The position numbers were made by a program, and so were the translations under genes. From Pelomonas sp047654805 (GTDB lineage Bacteria; Pseudomonadota; Gammaproteobacteria; Burkholderiales; Burkholderiaceae_C): a stretch of 64,000 nucleotides of DNA. The stretch covers positions 1,054,001 through 1,118,000 of the forward strand of contig NZ_JASGIV010000001.1 in NCBI RefSeq assembly GCF_047654805.1, written 5' to 3'. A model generated the notes under the pieces. The model did no database searches. It saw nothing but the letters and a program-made list of their open reading frames with translations, and was not told where the DNA came from. Below, piece by piece: positions 50,600 through 59,676 of the stretch (position 1 is its first letter; the number at the start of each line of letters is the position of its first letter).

Positions 50600-52777
50600 A
50601 TGAACCGTCATTCCCTTTCGCTGCTGGCCGCTGCTGCGCTGGCCGTGACCGCCGCCCATGCCGACGAAGGCATGTGGATGCCCAAGCAACTGCCGCAGAT
50701 CGCCAAGGCGCTGAAGGCCGGTGGCCTGGCCCTGGACCCCGCCAAGCTCAAGGAGCTGACTGACTTCCCGATGGGCGCCGTCGTGTCGCTGGGCGGCTGC
50801 ACGGCAAGCTTCGTGTCGCCGCAGGGGCTGGCCGTGACCAACCACCACTGCGCCTATGGCAGCATCCAGTACAACTCCAAGCCTGATCGCGACCTGCTGA
50901 AGAACGGCTTCTACGCCGCGACGCTGGCTGACGAGCTGCCCGCCGCTCCCGGCAGCCGAATCCTCGTGACCGTCGACATGAAGGATGTCAGCGCCGACAT
51001 CCTCAACGACAAGACCCGAGCGCTGAGCGGCAAAGCCCGAACCGACGCCATCGAGGCCACCGAGAAGAAGCTCGTGGCGGCCTGCGAGGCCGACGTTGGC
51101 CACCGCTGCAACGTCTATTCCTTCTTCGGCGGCCTGCAGTACCAGCTCATCAAGCAGCTGGAGATTCGCGACGTCCGGCTGGTGCATGCGCCGGCTACCG
51201 GCGTGGGCCTGTTCGGCGGTGATGCCGACAACTGGGTCTGGCCGCGCCATACCGGCGACTACAGCTTCTACCGCGCCTACGTAGGTCCGGACGGCAAGCC
51301 GGCGGACTTCAGCAAGGACAACAAGCCCTATCTGCCCCAGCACCACCTCAAGATGGCGAGCAGCCCGCTGAACGACGGCGACTTCGTCATGGTGGCCGGC
51401 TATCCGGGCCGCACCAACCGCCACCGCCTGCCCGCCGAGGTGGACTTCGCCTTCGGCTGGCAGCAGCCCTCGCAGACGCGCGTGATGGGCGAGGCCATCG
51501 ACCTCATCAAGGCCGAGACGGCTGGCCGGCGCGACGGTGAGATCAAGATGGCTGCGCGCATGCAGGGCCTGCAGAACTACTACAAGAACCTGCAGGGCCA
51601 GCAGCAGAGCTACGACGGCAGCGACATCCTCGCGCGCAAGACGGCTGACTTCGACAAGCTCAAGGCTTGGGTCAACGCGGATGCGAAGCGCAAGGAGCGC
51701 TACGGCGCCGACCTGTCCGCTGCCGAGAGTCTCATCGCCGAGCGTCAGGCCACCGTCCGCGGCGAGCTGCTGATGAGCTTCATGTCGCCCGCGCTGCTGA
51801 CCTCGGCCCACCAGCTCTACCAGGGCGCACTGGAACGCGCCAAGCCCGATGCCGAGCGCAAGACCGGTTTCCAGGAGCGCGATGCCGCGCGGCTGCGCGC
51901 CGCCCAGCAGGCGCTGGAGCGCCGCTACGACGAGACCACGGACAAGCGCCTGGTGGCTCATTTCCTGGCCCAGTACCTGGCCCAGCCCGCTGCGACGCTG
52001 AACACAGCCTGGCTCGACGCGCTTGGCCTGAAAGCGGGCCAGGACGAGGCCGGCATCCGCGCCCGCATCGATGCGATCTACGCGGGCAGCAAGATCGCCG
52101 ACACCGCCACCCGCTTGGGCTGGCTGGACAAGGACGCCGCGGCCTTCAAGGCCAGCGACGACGCCTTCATCAAGCTCGCCGTGACCTTGAACGACGACTA
52201 CGACAGGCGCGAGAGCCGCGACAAGGAAATGGCCGGCAAGCTGCAGAAGGCCTACGCCGGCGTCCAGCAGGCCATGATCGACTACCACGCCAGCCGTGGC
52301 GAAGCGGTCTACCCCGACGCCAACAGCACGCTGCGCATCAGCTTTGGCAAGGTGCAGGGCCGCACGCCCGGCAGCGACGGCAGCAACTGGACGGCGTTCA
52401 CGACGCTGCGCGGTATCGTTGCCAAGCATCGCGGCCCCGACGAGGCGGGAGGCGAATTCAACGCACCGGCCGAGCAGTTGGCCGCGATCAAGGCGCGCAA
52501 CTTCGGCAAGTACTACGTCAAGTCGCTGGATTCAGTGCCCGTGAACTTCCTGTCCACGCTGGACACGACCGGCGGCAACTCCGGTTCGCCGGTGCTGAAC
52601 AAGAAGGCGGAGCTTGTGGGCCTGCTGTTCGACGGCACACTCGACGCCGTCATCTCGGACTGGGACTTCAACCCGAGGCTTGTTCGCAGCATCAGCCTGG
52701 ACGCCCGCTACATGCTGTGGCAGATGAGCACGGTCGACAAGACCACGCGCCTGCTGGAAGAAATGGGCGTGAAGTAG
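50600..52777 (+). CDS. S46 family dipeptidyl peptidase, DPP7-like
   Basis: A 725-residue periplasmic serine exopeptidase releasing N-terminal dipeptides. The signal peptide is about 1-21 (AAH-ADEG). The N-terminal block MWMPKQLP and the catalytic His in VTNHHCAYG, the family block NWVWPRHTGDYSFYRAY, and the nucleophile in TTGGNSGSPVLN are all present. The residue 18 after the catalytic Ser is Gly (LLFDG), as in DPP7, where DPP11 has Arg; this predicts preference for hydrophobic rather than acidic P1 residues. Confidence 0.92.
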   Translation: MNRHSLSLLAAAALAVTAAHADEGMWMPKQLPQIAKALKAGGLALDPAKLKELTDFPMGAVVSLGGCTASFVSPQGLAVTNHHCAYGSIQYNSKPDRDLLKNGFYAATLADELPAAPGSRILVTVDMKDVSADILNDKTRALSGKARTDAIEATEKKLVAACEADVGHRCNVYSFFGGLQYQLIKQLEIRDVRLVHAPATGVGLFGGDADNWVWPRHTGDYSFYRAYVGPDGKPADFSKDNKPYLPQHHLKMASSPLNDGDFVMVAGYPGRTNRHRLPAEVDFAFGWQQPSQTRVMGEAIDLIKAETAGRRDGEIKMAARMQGLQNYYKNLQGQQQSYDGSDILARKTADFDKLKAWVNADAKRKERYGADLSAAESLIAERQATVRGELLMSFMSPALLTSAHQLYQGALERAKPDAERKTGFQERDAARLRAAQQALERRYDETTDKRLVAHFLAQYLAQPAATLNTAWLDALGLKAGQDEAGIRARIDAIYAGSKIADTATRLGWLDKDAAAFKASDDAFIKLAVTLNDDYDRRESRDKEMAGKLQKAYAGVQQAMIDYHASRGEAVYPDANSTLRISFGKVQGRTPGSDGSNWTAFTTLRGIVAKHRGPDEAGGEFNAPAEQLAAIKARNFGKYYVKSLDSVPVNFLSTLDTTGGNSGSPVLNKKAELVGLLFDGTLDAVISDWDFNPRLVRSISLDARYMLWQMSTVDKTTRLLEEMGVK

Positions 52778-52812
52778 CCCGCCGCTGCGGCCTGACGGCC
52801 GTCCCCCCGGGG

Positions 52813-52851
52813 GGCTGCCTGTGCGCCGGCAAAGCCGGTCACAGGGCAGCC
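52813..52851. repeat. Nested-hairpin intergenic repeat, copy 2
   Basis: Core CCGGCAAAGCCGG (52826-52838), identical to 41074-41086, enclosed by GGCTGCCTGTG (52813-52823) and CACAGGGCAGCC (52840-52851), which pair with one bulge. It follows the S46 peptidase stop. Outer stems differ from copy 1 but stay complementary. Confidence 0.5.
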
Positions 52852-52855
52852 GAAG

Positions 52856-52888
52856 GGGAAGAAGAAGGGCAGCGGTTCGCTGCCCTTC
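52856..52888 (-). terminator. Terminator between convergent S46 peptidase and YceI genes
   Basis: GAAGGGCAGCG (52864-52874) pairs perfectly with CGCTGCCCTTC (52878-52888), loop three bases. On the minus strand TTCTTCTTCCCC follows, so it best serves the YceI gene; it may act in both directions. Confidence 0.6.
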
Positions 52889-52900
52889 TCCATTGAGCGC

Positions 52901-53473
52901 TCATTCCTTGGCCACGGCCTCGACCTGGATGCGCAGGCCCACGTCCATCTTGAAGCCATAGTCCTTGCCCGCGGCGAGGCCGAAGTCCTCGCGGTTGAAG
53001 CTGCCCGAAGCGTCTGCTCCGCACCAGTCGCGCTTGAGCATGGGGTGGGGCATGCACTTGAGCTGATGGAGCGCGAGCGTTACCGGGCGAGTGCGGCCAT
53101 TCAGGGTCAGCTCGCCCACCAGCCGGGTTGGCACTCCGCCCGTCACGCCGTCGAATCGGCCCTTGAAGCTGGCGGCGGGGGGCTTGCCGGCAAGATCGAA
53201 GAAGTCCTTGCCGCGCGCCCAGGCGTTCATGGCCTCCAGGCCGAAATCGATGCTGGCCAGGTCCATCTGCACGTCCACGCTGCCGCTGCCGTCGGCCTTG
53301 TCATAGATGATGTTGCCGGCGCTCTTGTTGAGCTTGCCACGCCAGACCGACAGGCCCATGTGATCCGCCTCGAAGCTGGGATAGGTATGTGTCGGATCGA
53401 TCTCGTAGTTGACGGGGGCAGCCTGGGCGATGGCCGCGGCGAGCAGGGCGAGGATGGCGGACAGGCGTTTCAT
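52901..53473 (-). CDS. YceI-family periplasmic lipid-binding protein
   Basis: A 190-residue secreted lipocalin-like protein. The signal peptide is 1-18 (AIAQA-AP). Family blocks: YEIDPTHTYPSFEADHMGLSVWRG, NIIYDKADGSGSVDVQMDLASID, FKGRFDGVTGG, GELTLNGRTRPVTLAL and the C-terminal NREDFGLAAGKDYG. Related proteins bind polyisoprenoid chains. AAGGAG precedes the start. The predicted role is carriage of a hydrophobic ligand. Confidence 0.92.
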   Translation of the reverse strand: MKRLSAILALLAAAIAQAAPVNYEIDPTHTYPSFEADHMGLSVWRGKLNKSAGNIIYDKADGSGSVDVQMDLASIDFGLEAMNAWARGKDFFDLAGKPPAASFKGRFDGVTGGVPTRLVGELTLNGRTRPVTLALHQLKCMPHPMLKRDWCGADASGSFNREDFGLAAGKDYGFKMDVGLRIQVEAVAKE

Positions 53474-53579
53474 GGAGTCTCCTTGGATCCGGGTTTGAAA
53501 AGAGGGCGGTGTGTTGCCTGACACTACGACGAAGCGGGCGCCGCCAATTCGACAGGCGCCCGCCACCTTGCATGCAGAC

Positions 53580-54893
53580 ATGATCGCCCGTTTTCTCCTC
53601 CCACTCCTGGCGCTGGCCCTGGCTGCCTGTGCGCCGCTGACACCCCAGAAACCTGCCGAGAAGCGCTACAACGCCGCCGAGCTGCTGGCGCTGCGGCCGG
53701 CTGATTTCAGCTGGCCGGCCACGTCTGCTGACGGCGAACGCGCGCTGCGCGAGGCCGCACAGGCCGACATCCGCGCCCGTATCGCGCTGCCGCCCGGCCC
53801 CGAGCGCGATGCGGCCCTGCCGAGGCTCTTCGAGCTGGTCGCCCAGTACAACCTGGAGCTCGATGCCGCCCGGCCGCTGCTGCTGGCGGCCCTGCCGACG
53901 CTGGGCAGCCGCGACCCCGAGACCCAGCGCGCATTGCTGACTGCCGCCCACACCCTCTACGCGGCCGAGGCCGAGCCGGCTGTAGCAGCCCTGCTGCCCG
54001 AGTTGCAGGCCAGCAAGCCCTTTGCCATTGCGGCCTACACGCTGATCGCTGCGCGCCCGAGCCATGCCGCGGCCATCGGCGACCTCGTGCCTCGCCAGTT
54101 CCCGCAGTGGCGCGACGATCCGCGGCTGTTGGCGTTGATGGAGGCCGTGGCGCCGGTGCGCCCGACTCAGCCACCGCTGGCGGAACTGCTCGCCGCGCCG
54201 CTGCGCGCGGGCTATCCCGCCCTCTACAGCTTGCAGCGCCGCGGCCGTATCGACATGGGCCTGGTGCTGGTGCGTGACGCCAATGGCCGCTTCGTGCGCG
54301 CTGCCGACGGCAGGCTCTTTGCAGCACCCCAGCTCGCGCTCGCCCGCACGGGCCTGCCCGGCACGATCACCAACGGCAACACGCCTCAAGGCCTGTTCAC
54401 CATCGTGGGCGCCGGCACGGCCACCAATCCCAACATCGGCCCTACACCCTATCTGCACAGCAAGCTGCCCATCGAGGCGACACCGGCCGAGTTCGAGCAT
54501 GCGGACACGCCTGCCGAGTGGAGCGAGGCCCACTACGAGAGTTTCCTGCCGCCGAGCTGGCGCGGCGCTTCAAGCATCAAGGAAGCCTGGCTGGCCGGGC
54601 GAGCTGGCCGCGACGAGCTGCTGGTCCACGGCACCACCCTCAACCCGGCCTACTACGTCGGCACGAGCTACTTTCCCGGCACTCCGCAGCAGGGCTGCAT
54701 GATTTCCAGCGAGGACTGGGACTCGGGCACCGGCCGCCTGCTTGCCAGTCGCCAGCTCACTCTGGCCCAGACCTATGCGGCCGCGGGCCGGCGCAACGAT
54801 CTGGCCGGCTACCTCATCGTCGTGGAGCTGCCTGGTGAGGGTGCGGTGACGCCGGCCGAGGCGCTGGCGTTGGTGACGGCGGCAGGACGCTGA
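53580..54893 (+). CDS. L,D-transpeptidase-like lipoprotein
   Basis: A 437-residue lipoprotein (lipobox ALAAC, Cys about 18). The N-terminal half is Ala/Leu-rich and helical. The C-terminal part resembles a YkuD/L,D-transpeptidase fold: GLPGTITNGNTPQGLFTI opening, then ELLVHGTTLNPAYY (catalytic-site HG) and GTPQQGCMISSEDWD, with Cys in the position of the SHGC nucleophile. The signature is divergent (QQGC for SHGC), so catalysis is probable but not certain. The gene pairs with the following DUF1566-type gene 12 bases later. Confidence 0.7.
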   Translation: MIARFLLPLLALALAACAPLTPQKPAEKRYNAAELLALRPADFSWPATSADGERALREAAQADIRARIALPPGPERDAALPRLFELVAQYNLELDAARPLLLAALPTLGSRDPETQRALLTAAHTLYAAEAEPAVAALLPELQASKPFAIAAYTLIAARPSHAAAIGDLVPRQFPQWRDDPRLLALMEAVAPVRPTQPPLAELLAAPLRAGYPALYSLQRRGRIDMGLVLVRDANGRFVRAADGRLFAAPQLALARTGLPGTITNGNTPQGLFTIVGAGTATNPNIGPTPYLHSKLPIEATPAEFEHADTPAEWSEAHYESFLPPSWRGASSIKEAWLAGRAGRDELLVHGTTLNPAYYVGTSYFPGTPQQGCMISSEDWDSGTGRLLASRQLTLAQTYAAAGRRNDLAGYLIVVELPGEGAVTPAEALALVTAAGR

Positions 54894-54905
54894 GGGGAGG
54901 GCGTG

Positions 54906-55457
54906 ATGTACATCCGTTTTGTTGTCGCCCTTCTCACGGGCCTGAGCCTGGCCGGCCATGCCAGCGCTGCCGAATCCACCCTGATGCCCAGCGCCGACGG
55001 GCTGGAACTGCTCGATGCCGCCAATGGGCGCGCCTGGTCGCGCTGCGTCGAGGGCATGCGCTGGGATGGCCACAGCTGTCAGGGCAAGCCGGCGCTGTTC
55101 ACGCATGCCCAGGCGCTGGCGATGGCGCGTGCCCGCAGCGAGGCCGAGGGCCGCGCCTGGCGCGTTCCTCGCGTCCCCGAGCTCAAGCATTTCGGCGACC
55201 GGCTGGCACATGCGCCAGCCTCGCTCGCGCCTGCCGCGCCAACGGGTTGGCACTGGACGAGTTCCGCCCGCATCGACAGCGAGGCCGCCAATCCCTACGC
55301 GTACCGCAACGTGCAGCGCGGTGCGACCGAAGCGCGGACCGACCAATTGAGGGTGCAGGTCGGCTGGGCGGTGGATCCGCGCAACGGTGATGCGCGCGGC
55401 GATATGCCGCGGCGAGAGCGGCTGCCGGTGCGCCTGGTACGGGTGCTGGCGCCTTAG
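54906..55457 (+). CDS. Secreted DUF1566-like protein
   Basis: A 183-residue exported protein (signal peptide 1-22, ASA-AES). The mature part shows the DUF1566/Lcl plan: AWSRCVEGMRWDGHSCQGKP, FTHAQALAMARA, WRVPRVPELKHFG and GWHWTSSARI, a fold found in fimbrial and surface proteins. I chose ATG 54906 over the immediately preceding GTG. Two Cys may form one disulfide. Function unknown. Confidence 0.75.
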   Translation: MYIRFVVALLTGLSLAGHASAAESTLMPSADGLELLDAANGRAWSRCVEGMRWDGHSCQGKPALFTHAQALAMARARSEAEGRAWRVPRVPELKHFGDRLAHAPASLAPAAPTGWHWTSSARIDSEAANPYAYRNVQRGATEARTDQLRVQVGWAVDPRNGDARGDMPRRERLPVRLVRVLAP

Positions 55458-55594
55458 CCACGCCGGCGCTGGAGCGCGCTCCAGGCCCCGTTTTCGCCGG
55501 CCTGGCCCACGCCGCCAGCGGCCTGTCGGAAGGCCGTTGGCGCGCATGGGCGCCCTTCCTAACCTGCGAGCCATAGCAGGAACAGGAGGTAGCC

Positions 55595-56461
55595 ATGCTG
55601 CACATTGAAAACGTCGTCAAGGCCTTCGGCAAACACAATGCAGTGGACGGCGTATCGCTGCGGCTCGAACCCGGCGTGGTCGGGTTGATTGGCCACAACG
55701 GTGCGGGCAAGAGCACGCTGATGCAGATGCTGGCCACGCTGACGCGGCCCACGAGCGGGCGCATCCTGCTCGATGGGCAGGACATCGTCGCAAAGCCCGA
55801 ACTGATGCGCAGCCGCCTGGGCTATCTGCCGCAGGACTTCGGCGTCTATCCGCACCTCACTGCGTTCGAATTCTTGCAGTACTTCGCCGCCCTCAAGGGT
55901 GTGCGTGACCGCCGACGACTGCATGAGATGCTGGAGCTGGTGAACCTGCACGAGCAGGCCCGGCGACCGGCGGCCGGTTTCTCAGGCGGCATGCGCCAGC
56001 GCCTTGGCATCGCGCAGGCGTTGCTGGGTGAACCCGACGTGCTCATCGTTGACGAGCCCACCGCTGGCCTGGATCCCGAGGAGCGGCTGCGCCTGAGGCA
56101 CCTGCTGGGCGACCTGGGACGGCAGCGCCTGGTCATCGTGTCTACCCACATCGTTTCCGACGTCGAGAACATGGCCACCCGGCTGGCCATCCTGCGCCAG
56201 GGCCGCCTGGTGGCTTTCGAGGCGCCGGATGCTGTGCTCGCCCGCGCCGCCGGCCGGGTCTGGACGGCGCTGCTGGCGCCCGCCGCCTACGAGGCATTGC
56301 GTGGTCGGGTGCAGGTGTTGCAGGCCCAGCCCCAGGGCAGTCGAGTGCAGGTGCGCATGGCCCATCCGTCGCGACCCTGCGCAGAGGCCGAGCCGGCCCA
56401 AGCCAGCCTGGAGGAAGCGCTGATGGTGCAGCGAGATGCCGACGTGCGGGTGGCGGCATGA
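55595..56461 (+). CDS. ABC transporter ATP-binding protein
   Basis: A 288-residue ABC-2 type ATPase. Walker A GHNGAGKSTL (residues about 34-43), Q-loop LGYLPQDFG, signature FSGGMRQRLG, Walker B VLIVDEPTAGLDPEE and the switch STHIVSDVE are intact. AGGAGGT lies upstream of the start. It overlaps the permease gene by four bases (ATGA), so the two form an exporter; the substrate is unknown. The C-terminal extension after residue 215 is not conserved ATPase sequence. Confidence 0.93.
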   Translation: MLHIENVVKAFGKHNAVDGVSLRLEPGVVGLIGHNGAGKSTLMQMLATLTRPTSGRILLDGQDIVAKPELMRSRLGYLPQDFGVYPHLTAFEFLQYFAALKGVRDRRRLHEMLELVNLHEQARRPAAGFSGGMRQRLGIAQALLGEPDVLIVDEPTAGLDPEERLRLRHLLGDLGRQRLVIVSTHIVSDVENMATRLAILRQGRLVAFEAPDAVLARAAGRVWTALLAPAAYEALRGRVQVLQAQPQGSRVQVRMAHPSRPCAEAEPAQASLEEALMVQRDADVRVAA

Positions 56462-58023
56462 ACGCCGGCCTTTGCAAGGCCCTGGTGCTGAACGAATGGC
56501 GGCTGCGCAGCCGGCGCGTCAGCAGCCTCGTCATCCTGCTGGTTGTCGTGGCGGTCAGCTGGCTGATGGTGCTGGACCCGCAGACCGGCAAGGCCATGAT
56601 GGTCACGAACGGCCAACGCCTCGCCTACGACAGTCAGGCGCTGGCTTTTGGCACCACCCTCATCGCCGCGCTGCTTTTCGGCATGGCGGGGTTCTACCTC
56701 GCGCGCGGGCGCAGCCAGGAGGACTTGCGCTGTGGCACCGCGGCGGTGCTGGCCGCCACGCCGGTGACGAACGCGCAGTTGCTGGGTGCGCGCTGGCTGG
56801 GGGCGTTCGGCTTCCTGCTGTCGCTGGGCACGGCTGTAATGCTGACGATCTGGGTGCTGCAGCTGGTGCGTGGCGACGGGCCGCTGCAGCCGCTGCCCTA
56901 TGTGCAGATGCTGCTGCTGGGACTTGCGCCGGGCCTGATGCTGTGTGCCAGCTTGGCCGTGCTGGCAGACGCCTGGGCGCCGCTGATGGGCCGGCGTGGC
57001 GACCTGCTGTACTGGGTGGTGTGGATGCTGCAGTTCGCCTTCGTCCCGGCGTCGCTGGGGGCGGGCGCCATCGAGTTGAGCGGCTGGCAGGTGTTCGACA
57101 TCAACGGGGTGTCGCCGCTGCTGGTAGGACTGAGCACGCTGCTGGACGTGCGCCACGTCAGCGTTGGAGGCAGCCCTTTCAATGCGGCGCTGCCGGTGCT
57201 GCAGATGCCCGCGGGTCTGTGGAGCCGTGAGCTGGTGGCGCTGCGGCTGGGTTCCATGATGCTGGCCCTGCTGCCCTTGGTGCCCGCGGTGCTGCTGTTC
57301 CACCGCTACGCGCCTGACCGGGTGCAGCCGCGCAGCGGGGCGGGGCGCTGGCGGCTGGTGCTGCAAGGGCTGCTGAGGCCGGCGCTGCACCCGATCAACT
57401 GGGCACTGGGTCAACTGATGGGCGCAGCCGCCCGGCTGCCAGGCGTCACGGGGCGCTGGTTGGCAGACCTGGGCCTGCTGCTGCTCAGCCAGCCGCTGCT
57501 GTCATTGGCCATGGCGGCCGGCGCACTGGCGGGCGTGTTCGCGCCGGCCGAGGCGCTGCCGGCGCTGCTGGCGGGCACGCTGTCTGCCTGGGGCGTGGCG
57601 GTGGCCGATGTCGGATCGCGCGACTTGCAGTGCGGCACGTTGGCCCTGGCCAGCGCCACGCCAGGCGGCGCGCGGGAGCGCCGTGGGCGCCAGGCCTTGG
57701 CGGCCCTGGGCCTGGGCTTGCTGCTGGCGCTGCCGGCCCTGCTGCGCAGCGGTGCCAATGCGCCGCTGGCGGCACTGGCCTGCGTGGCTGGCCTGTTCTT
57801 TCTCAGCGTGGCCGCCACGTTGCTGGGTCGGCTGACCCAGGGGCCGCGAACCTTCCTGGCGCTGTTCTTGTTCGCCCTCTATCTGGACCTGCAGCGCACC
57901 GGCGTGCCGGCGCTGGACCTGCTGGGCCTGGTGGGCGATGCGAGCGCGGCCAGCGTGTCTGGCTATGCGCTGGCCGGCGGGCTGGGTTTTTTCGTACTGA
58001 TCGCCTGGCCTCGTCTGAGATGA
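56458..58023 (+). CDS. ABC-2 type permease with an internal repeat
   Basis: A 521-residue membrane protein with about 12 hydrophobic segments. Two halves carry a similar cytosolic block: SQEDLRCGTAAVLAATPVTN (residues about 85-105) and SRDLQCGTLALASATPGGAR (about 380-400), suggesting an ancient internal duplication. It is translationally coupled to the ATPase gene. The large periplasmic loops typical of lipoprotein exporters are not evident. Confidence 0.88.
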   Translation: MNAGLCKALVLNEWRLRSRRVSSLVILLVVVAVSWLMVLDPQTGKAMMVTNGQRLAYDSQALAFGTTLIAALLFGMAGFYLARGRSQEDLRCGTAAVLAATPVTNAQLLGARWLGAFGFLLSLGTAVMLTIWVLQLVRGDGPLQPLPYVQMLLLGLAPGLMLCASLAVLADAWAPLMGRRGDLLYWVVWMLQFAFVPASLGAGAIELSGWQVFDINGVSPLLVGLSTLLDVRHVSVGGSPFNAALPVLQMPAGLWSRELVALRLGSMMLALLPLVPAVLLFHRYAPDRVQPRSGAGRWRLVLQGLLRPALHPINWALGQLMGAAARLPGVTGRWLADLGLLLLSQPLLSLAMAAGALAGVFAPAEALPALLAGTLSAWGVAVADVGSRDLQCGTLALASATPGGARERRGRQALAALGLGLLLALPALLRSGANAPLAALACVAGLFFLSVAATLLGRLTQGPRTFLALFLFALYLDLQRTGVPALDLLGLVGDASAASVSGYALAGGLGFFVLIAWPRLR

Positions 58024-58074
58024 AGGCCACGGCCTACAGCGCGGCGGCCGGAAACGGCGCAATATTGCTGTGCC

Positions 58075-58596
58075 ATGCACGCCGTCCTTGTTCGTTTGCT
58101 CCCGCTTTGCGGATTGCTGCCTGCACTGATCGGTGCTGGCGCGCTGGCCGAGGAGCTGCCGAGGTCGCCCGCCTGCCACACGGCGCTGCAGGCACTGGAG
58201 GAGGCCGAGGATGGCATCGCGGCCACGGCGGCTGCATCGGCGGTGGTGGCGTCGGATCTGCAGCGCCAGCGCGCCGTCGCTGCGCGGCTGCAGCCCTTGC
58301 GCAAGCGTGTGGCCGATGCCTGCCTGGGCGGGCTGACAACTTCGCCGCCGCCGTCACAGCGCACCTGGGTCGTTCCCACGCAGTCGCAGCAGTCCGGGAC
58401 GGCACGCGCGCCGCTGCCGGCCACTCCCCAGGTGACCGTGCCGCTGCCACGCTTCGAGCCTCCCGTTACGGTGACCCATTGCACCGCGGCGGCATGCTTC
58501 ACCAGCGACGGGTCCACGTTGACGCGCGTGGGGCCAACCCTGGTCGGGCCGCGTGGCACGTGCGCGGTGCAGGGCAACTTCGTGCGTTGCCCCTGA
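58075..58596 (+). CDS. Secreted protein of unknown function
   Basis: A 173-residue exported protein: signal peptide about 1-25 (AGALA-EE), helical Ala-rich region (residues 30-85), Pro/Ser/Thr/Gln-rich linker (88-130) and a small Cys-rich C-terminus (HCTAAACF, GTCAVQ, RCP). Four C-terminal Cys may form disulfides. I recognise no family. It sits between the permease and the ECF41 module. Confidence 0.65.
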   Translation: MHAVLVRLLPLCGLLPALIGAGALAEELPRSPACHTALQALEEAEDGIAATAAASAVVASDLQRQRAVAARLQPLRKRVADACLGGLTTSPPPSQRTWVVPTQSQQSGTARAPLPATPQVTVPLPRFEPPVTVTHCTAAACFTSDGSTLTRVGPTLVGPRGTCAVQGNFVRCP

Positions 58597-58619
58597 GGCC
58601 CTACATTCCGCCAGGCCCC

Positions 58620-58646
58620 TGTCACAAGAACCGGGCCTGTTTCGTC
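58620..58646 (+). promoter_or_regulatory. ECF41-type promoter (autoregulatory)
   Basis: TGTCACA (58620-58626), exactly 16 bases, CGTC (58643-58646) matches the published ECF41 consensus TGTCACA-N16-CGTC. It lies directly ahead of the ECF41 gene, predicting positive autoregulation. Confidence 0.85.
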
Positions 58647-58654
58647 AGACGGGG

Positions 58655-59626
58655 ATGACCGCCCGTGCCCTCGCCATGACCGACCACTTTTCGCCGACTG
58701 CCCGCGCCCTGCGCTTTGATCGCGACCATGCCCGCCGCCTGCGCGCCTTGGCGTATCGCATGCTTGGCTCAAGGGCCGAGGCCGAGGACGTCGTGCAGGA
58801 GGCCTGGCTGCGCTGGGCCGAGGTGGACGAGGCAGGCGTCGAACATGCAGGCGCCTTCCTGTCACGGCTGGTGACCAATCTCAGCCTGGACCGGCTGCGC
58901 TCCGCCGCCGTGCAGCGAGAGCACTATGTGGGTGTCTGGCTGCCGGAGCCGCTGCTGGAGGATGAGGCGCTGTTTGGCTGGGCGCCCGCTCCGGAGAAGC
59001 AAGCCGAGTTCGCGCAGGACCTGTCCATCGCTTTCATGCTGGCACTGGAGCGGCTGTCGCCGCTGGAGCGTGCGGCCTTCCTGCTGCACGACGTGTTTGA
59101 CCTTGACTACGACGAAATCGCCCGCCACCTGGATCGCGGCGAGCCTGCCTGCCGCCAGCTCGTCAGTCGTGCGCGCAAGAACGTCAAGGCCGACTATGCC
59201 CGTAGAGAGGTGGCGCGCGAGGAGGCAGAGCGCCTGGTCAACGCCTTCATGGACGCCGTGCGCAGCGAGGACGTTTCGGCTCTGGCCCGGCTGCTGGCCG
59301 AGGATGCCGTGCTGATGGCTGACGGCGGTGGCAAGGTCAGCGCCGTGCCGCGGCCGCTGCATGGTGGGGGCCAGGTGGCGCGTGTCTTCATCGGCTTTGC
59401 GCAGCTGCCCACGAGCCAGGGGTGGCGGCTGCTGCCGGCCAGGGTGAATGGCCTGCCGGGCCTGCTCATCGTCGACGACGCAGCGGGCGGGCGCCTCGTG
59501 CAGACCATCGCGCTGGCGCCGGCCCGCGAACCCGGTCAGGTCGGCGCTGTCTACATCCAGCGCAATCCCGACAAGCTGGCCGCCATCGCCGGCCATGTCA
59601 CAAGCGGCGCGACTGGTCCGTCTTGA
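58655..59626 (+). CDS. ECF41-type RNA polymerase sigma factor (SigJ-like, with SnoaL-like domain)
   Basis: A 323-residue ECF sigma factor. Region 2 (AEDVVQEAWLRWAE) and region 4 (LERAAFLLHDVFDLDYDEIARHLD) are followed by the ECF41 linker motif WLPEPL (95-100) in the interdomain stretch and a C-terminal SnoaL/NTF2-like domain with DGGGKV and NPDKL, the motifs by which ECF41 factors are self-controlled without an anti-sigma factor. ATG 58655 would give an almost leaderless mRNA; the in-frame ATG 58676 is an alternative. Adjacent is a CMD gene, the classic ECF41 partner. Confidence 0.92.
   Translation: MTARALAMTDHFSPTARALRFDRDHARRLRALAYRMLGSRAEAEDVVQEAWLRWAEVDEAGVEHAGAFLSRLVTNLSLDRLRSAAVQREHYVGVWLPEPLLEDEALFGWAPAPEKQAEFAQDLSIAFMLALERLSPLERAAFLLHDVFDLDYDEIARHLDRGEPACRQLVSRARKNVKADYARREVAREEAERLVNAFMDAVRSEDVSALARLLAEDAVLMADGGGKVSAVPRPLHGGGQVARVFIGFAQLPTSQGWRLLPARVNGLPGLLIVDDAAGGRLVQTIALAPAREPGQVGAVYIQRNPDKLAAIAGHVTSGATGPS
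59596..59622 (+). promoter_or_regulatory. ECF41-type promoter of the CMD gene
   Basis: TGTCACA (59596-59602), exactly 16 bases, CGTC (59619-59622), a second perfect ECF41 match, inside the last codons of the sigma gene and about 50 bases before the CMD start. Confidence 0.88.
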
Positions 59627-59676
59627 GGAGGTGGGCGGCGCGGCCGCCCGCGTCAACCTCAGCCAAGGATCACGAC

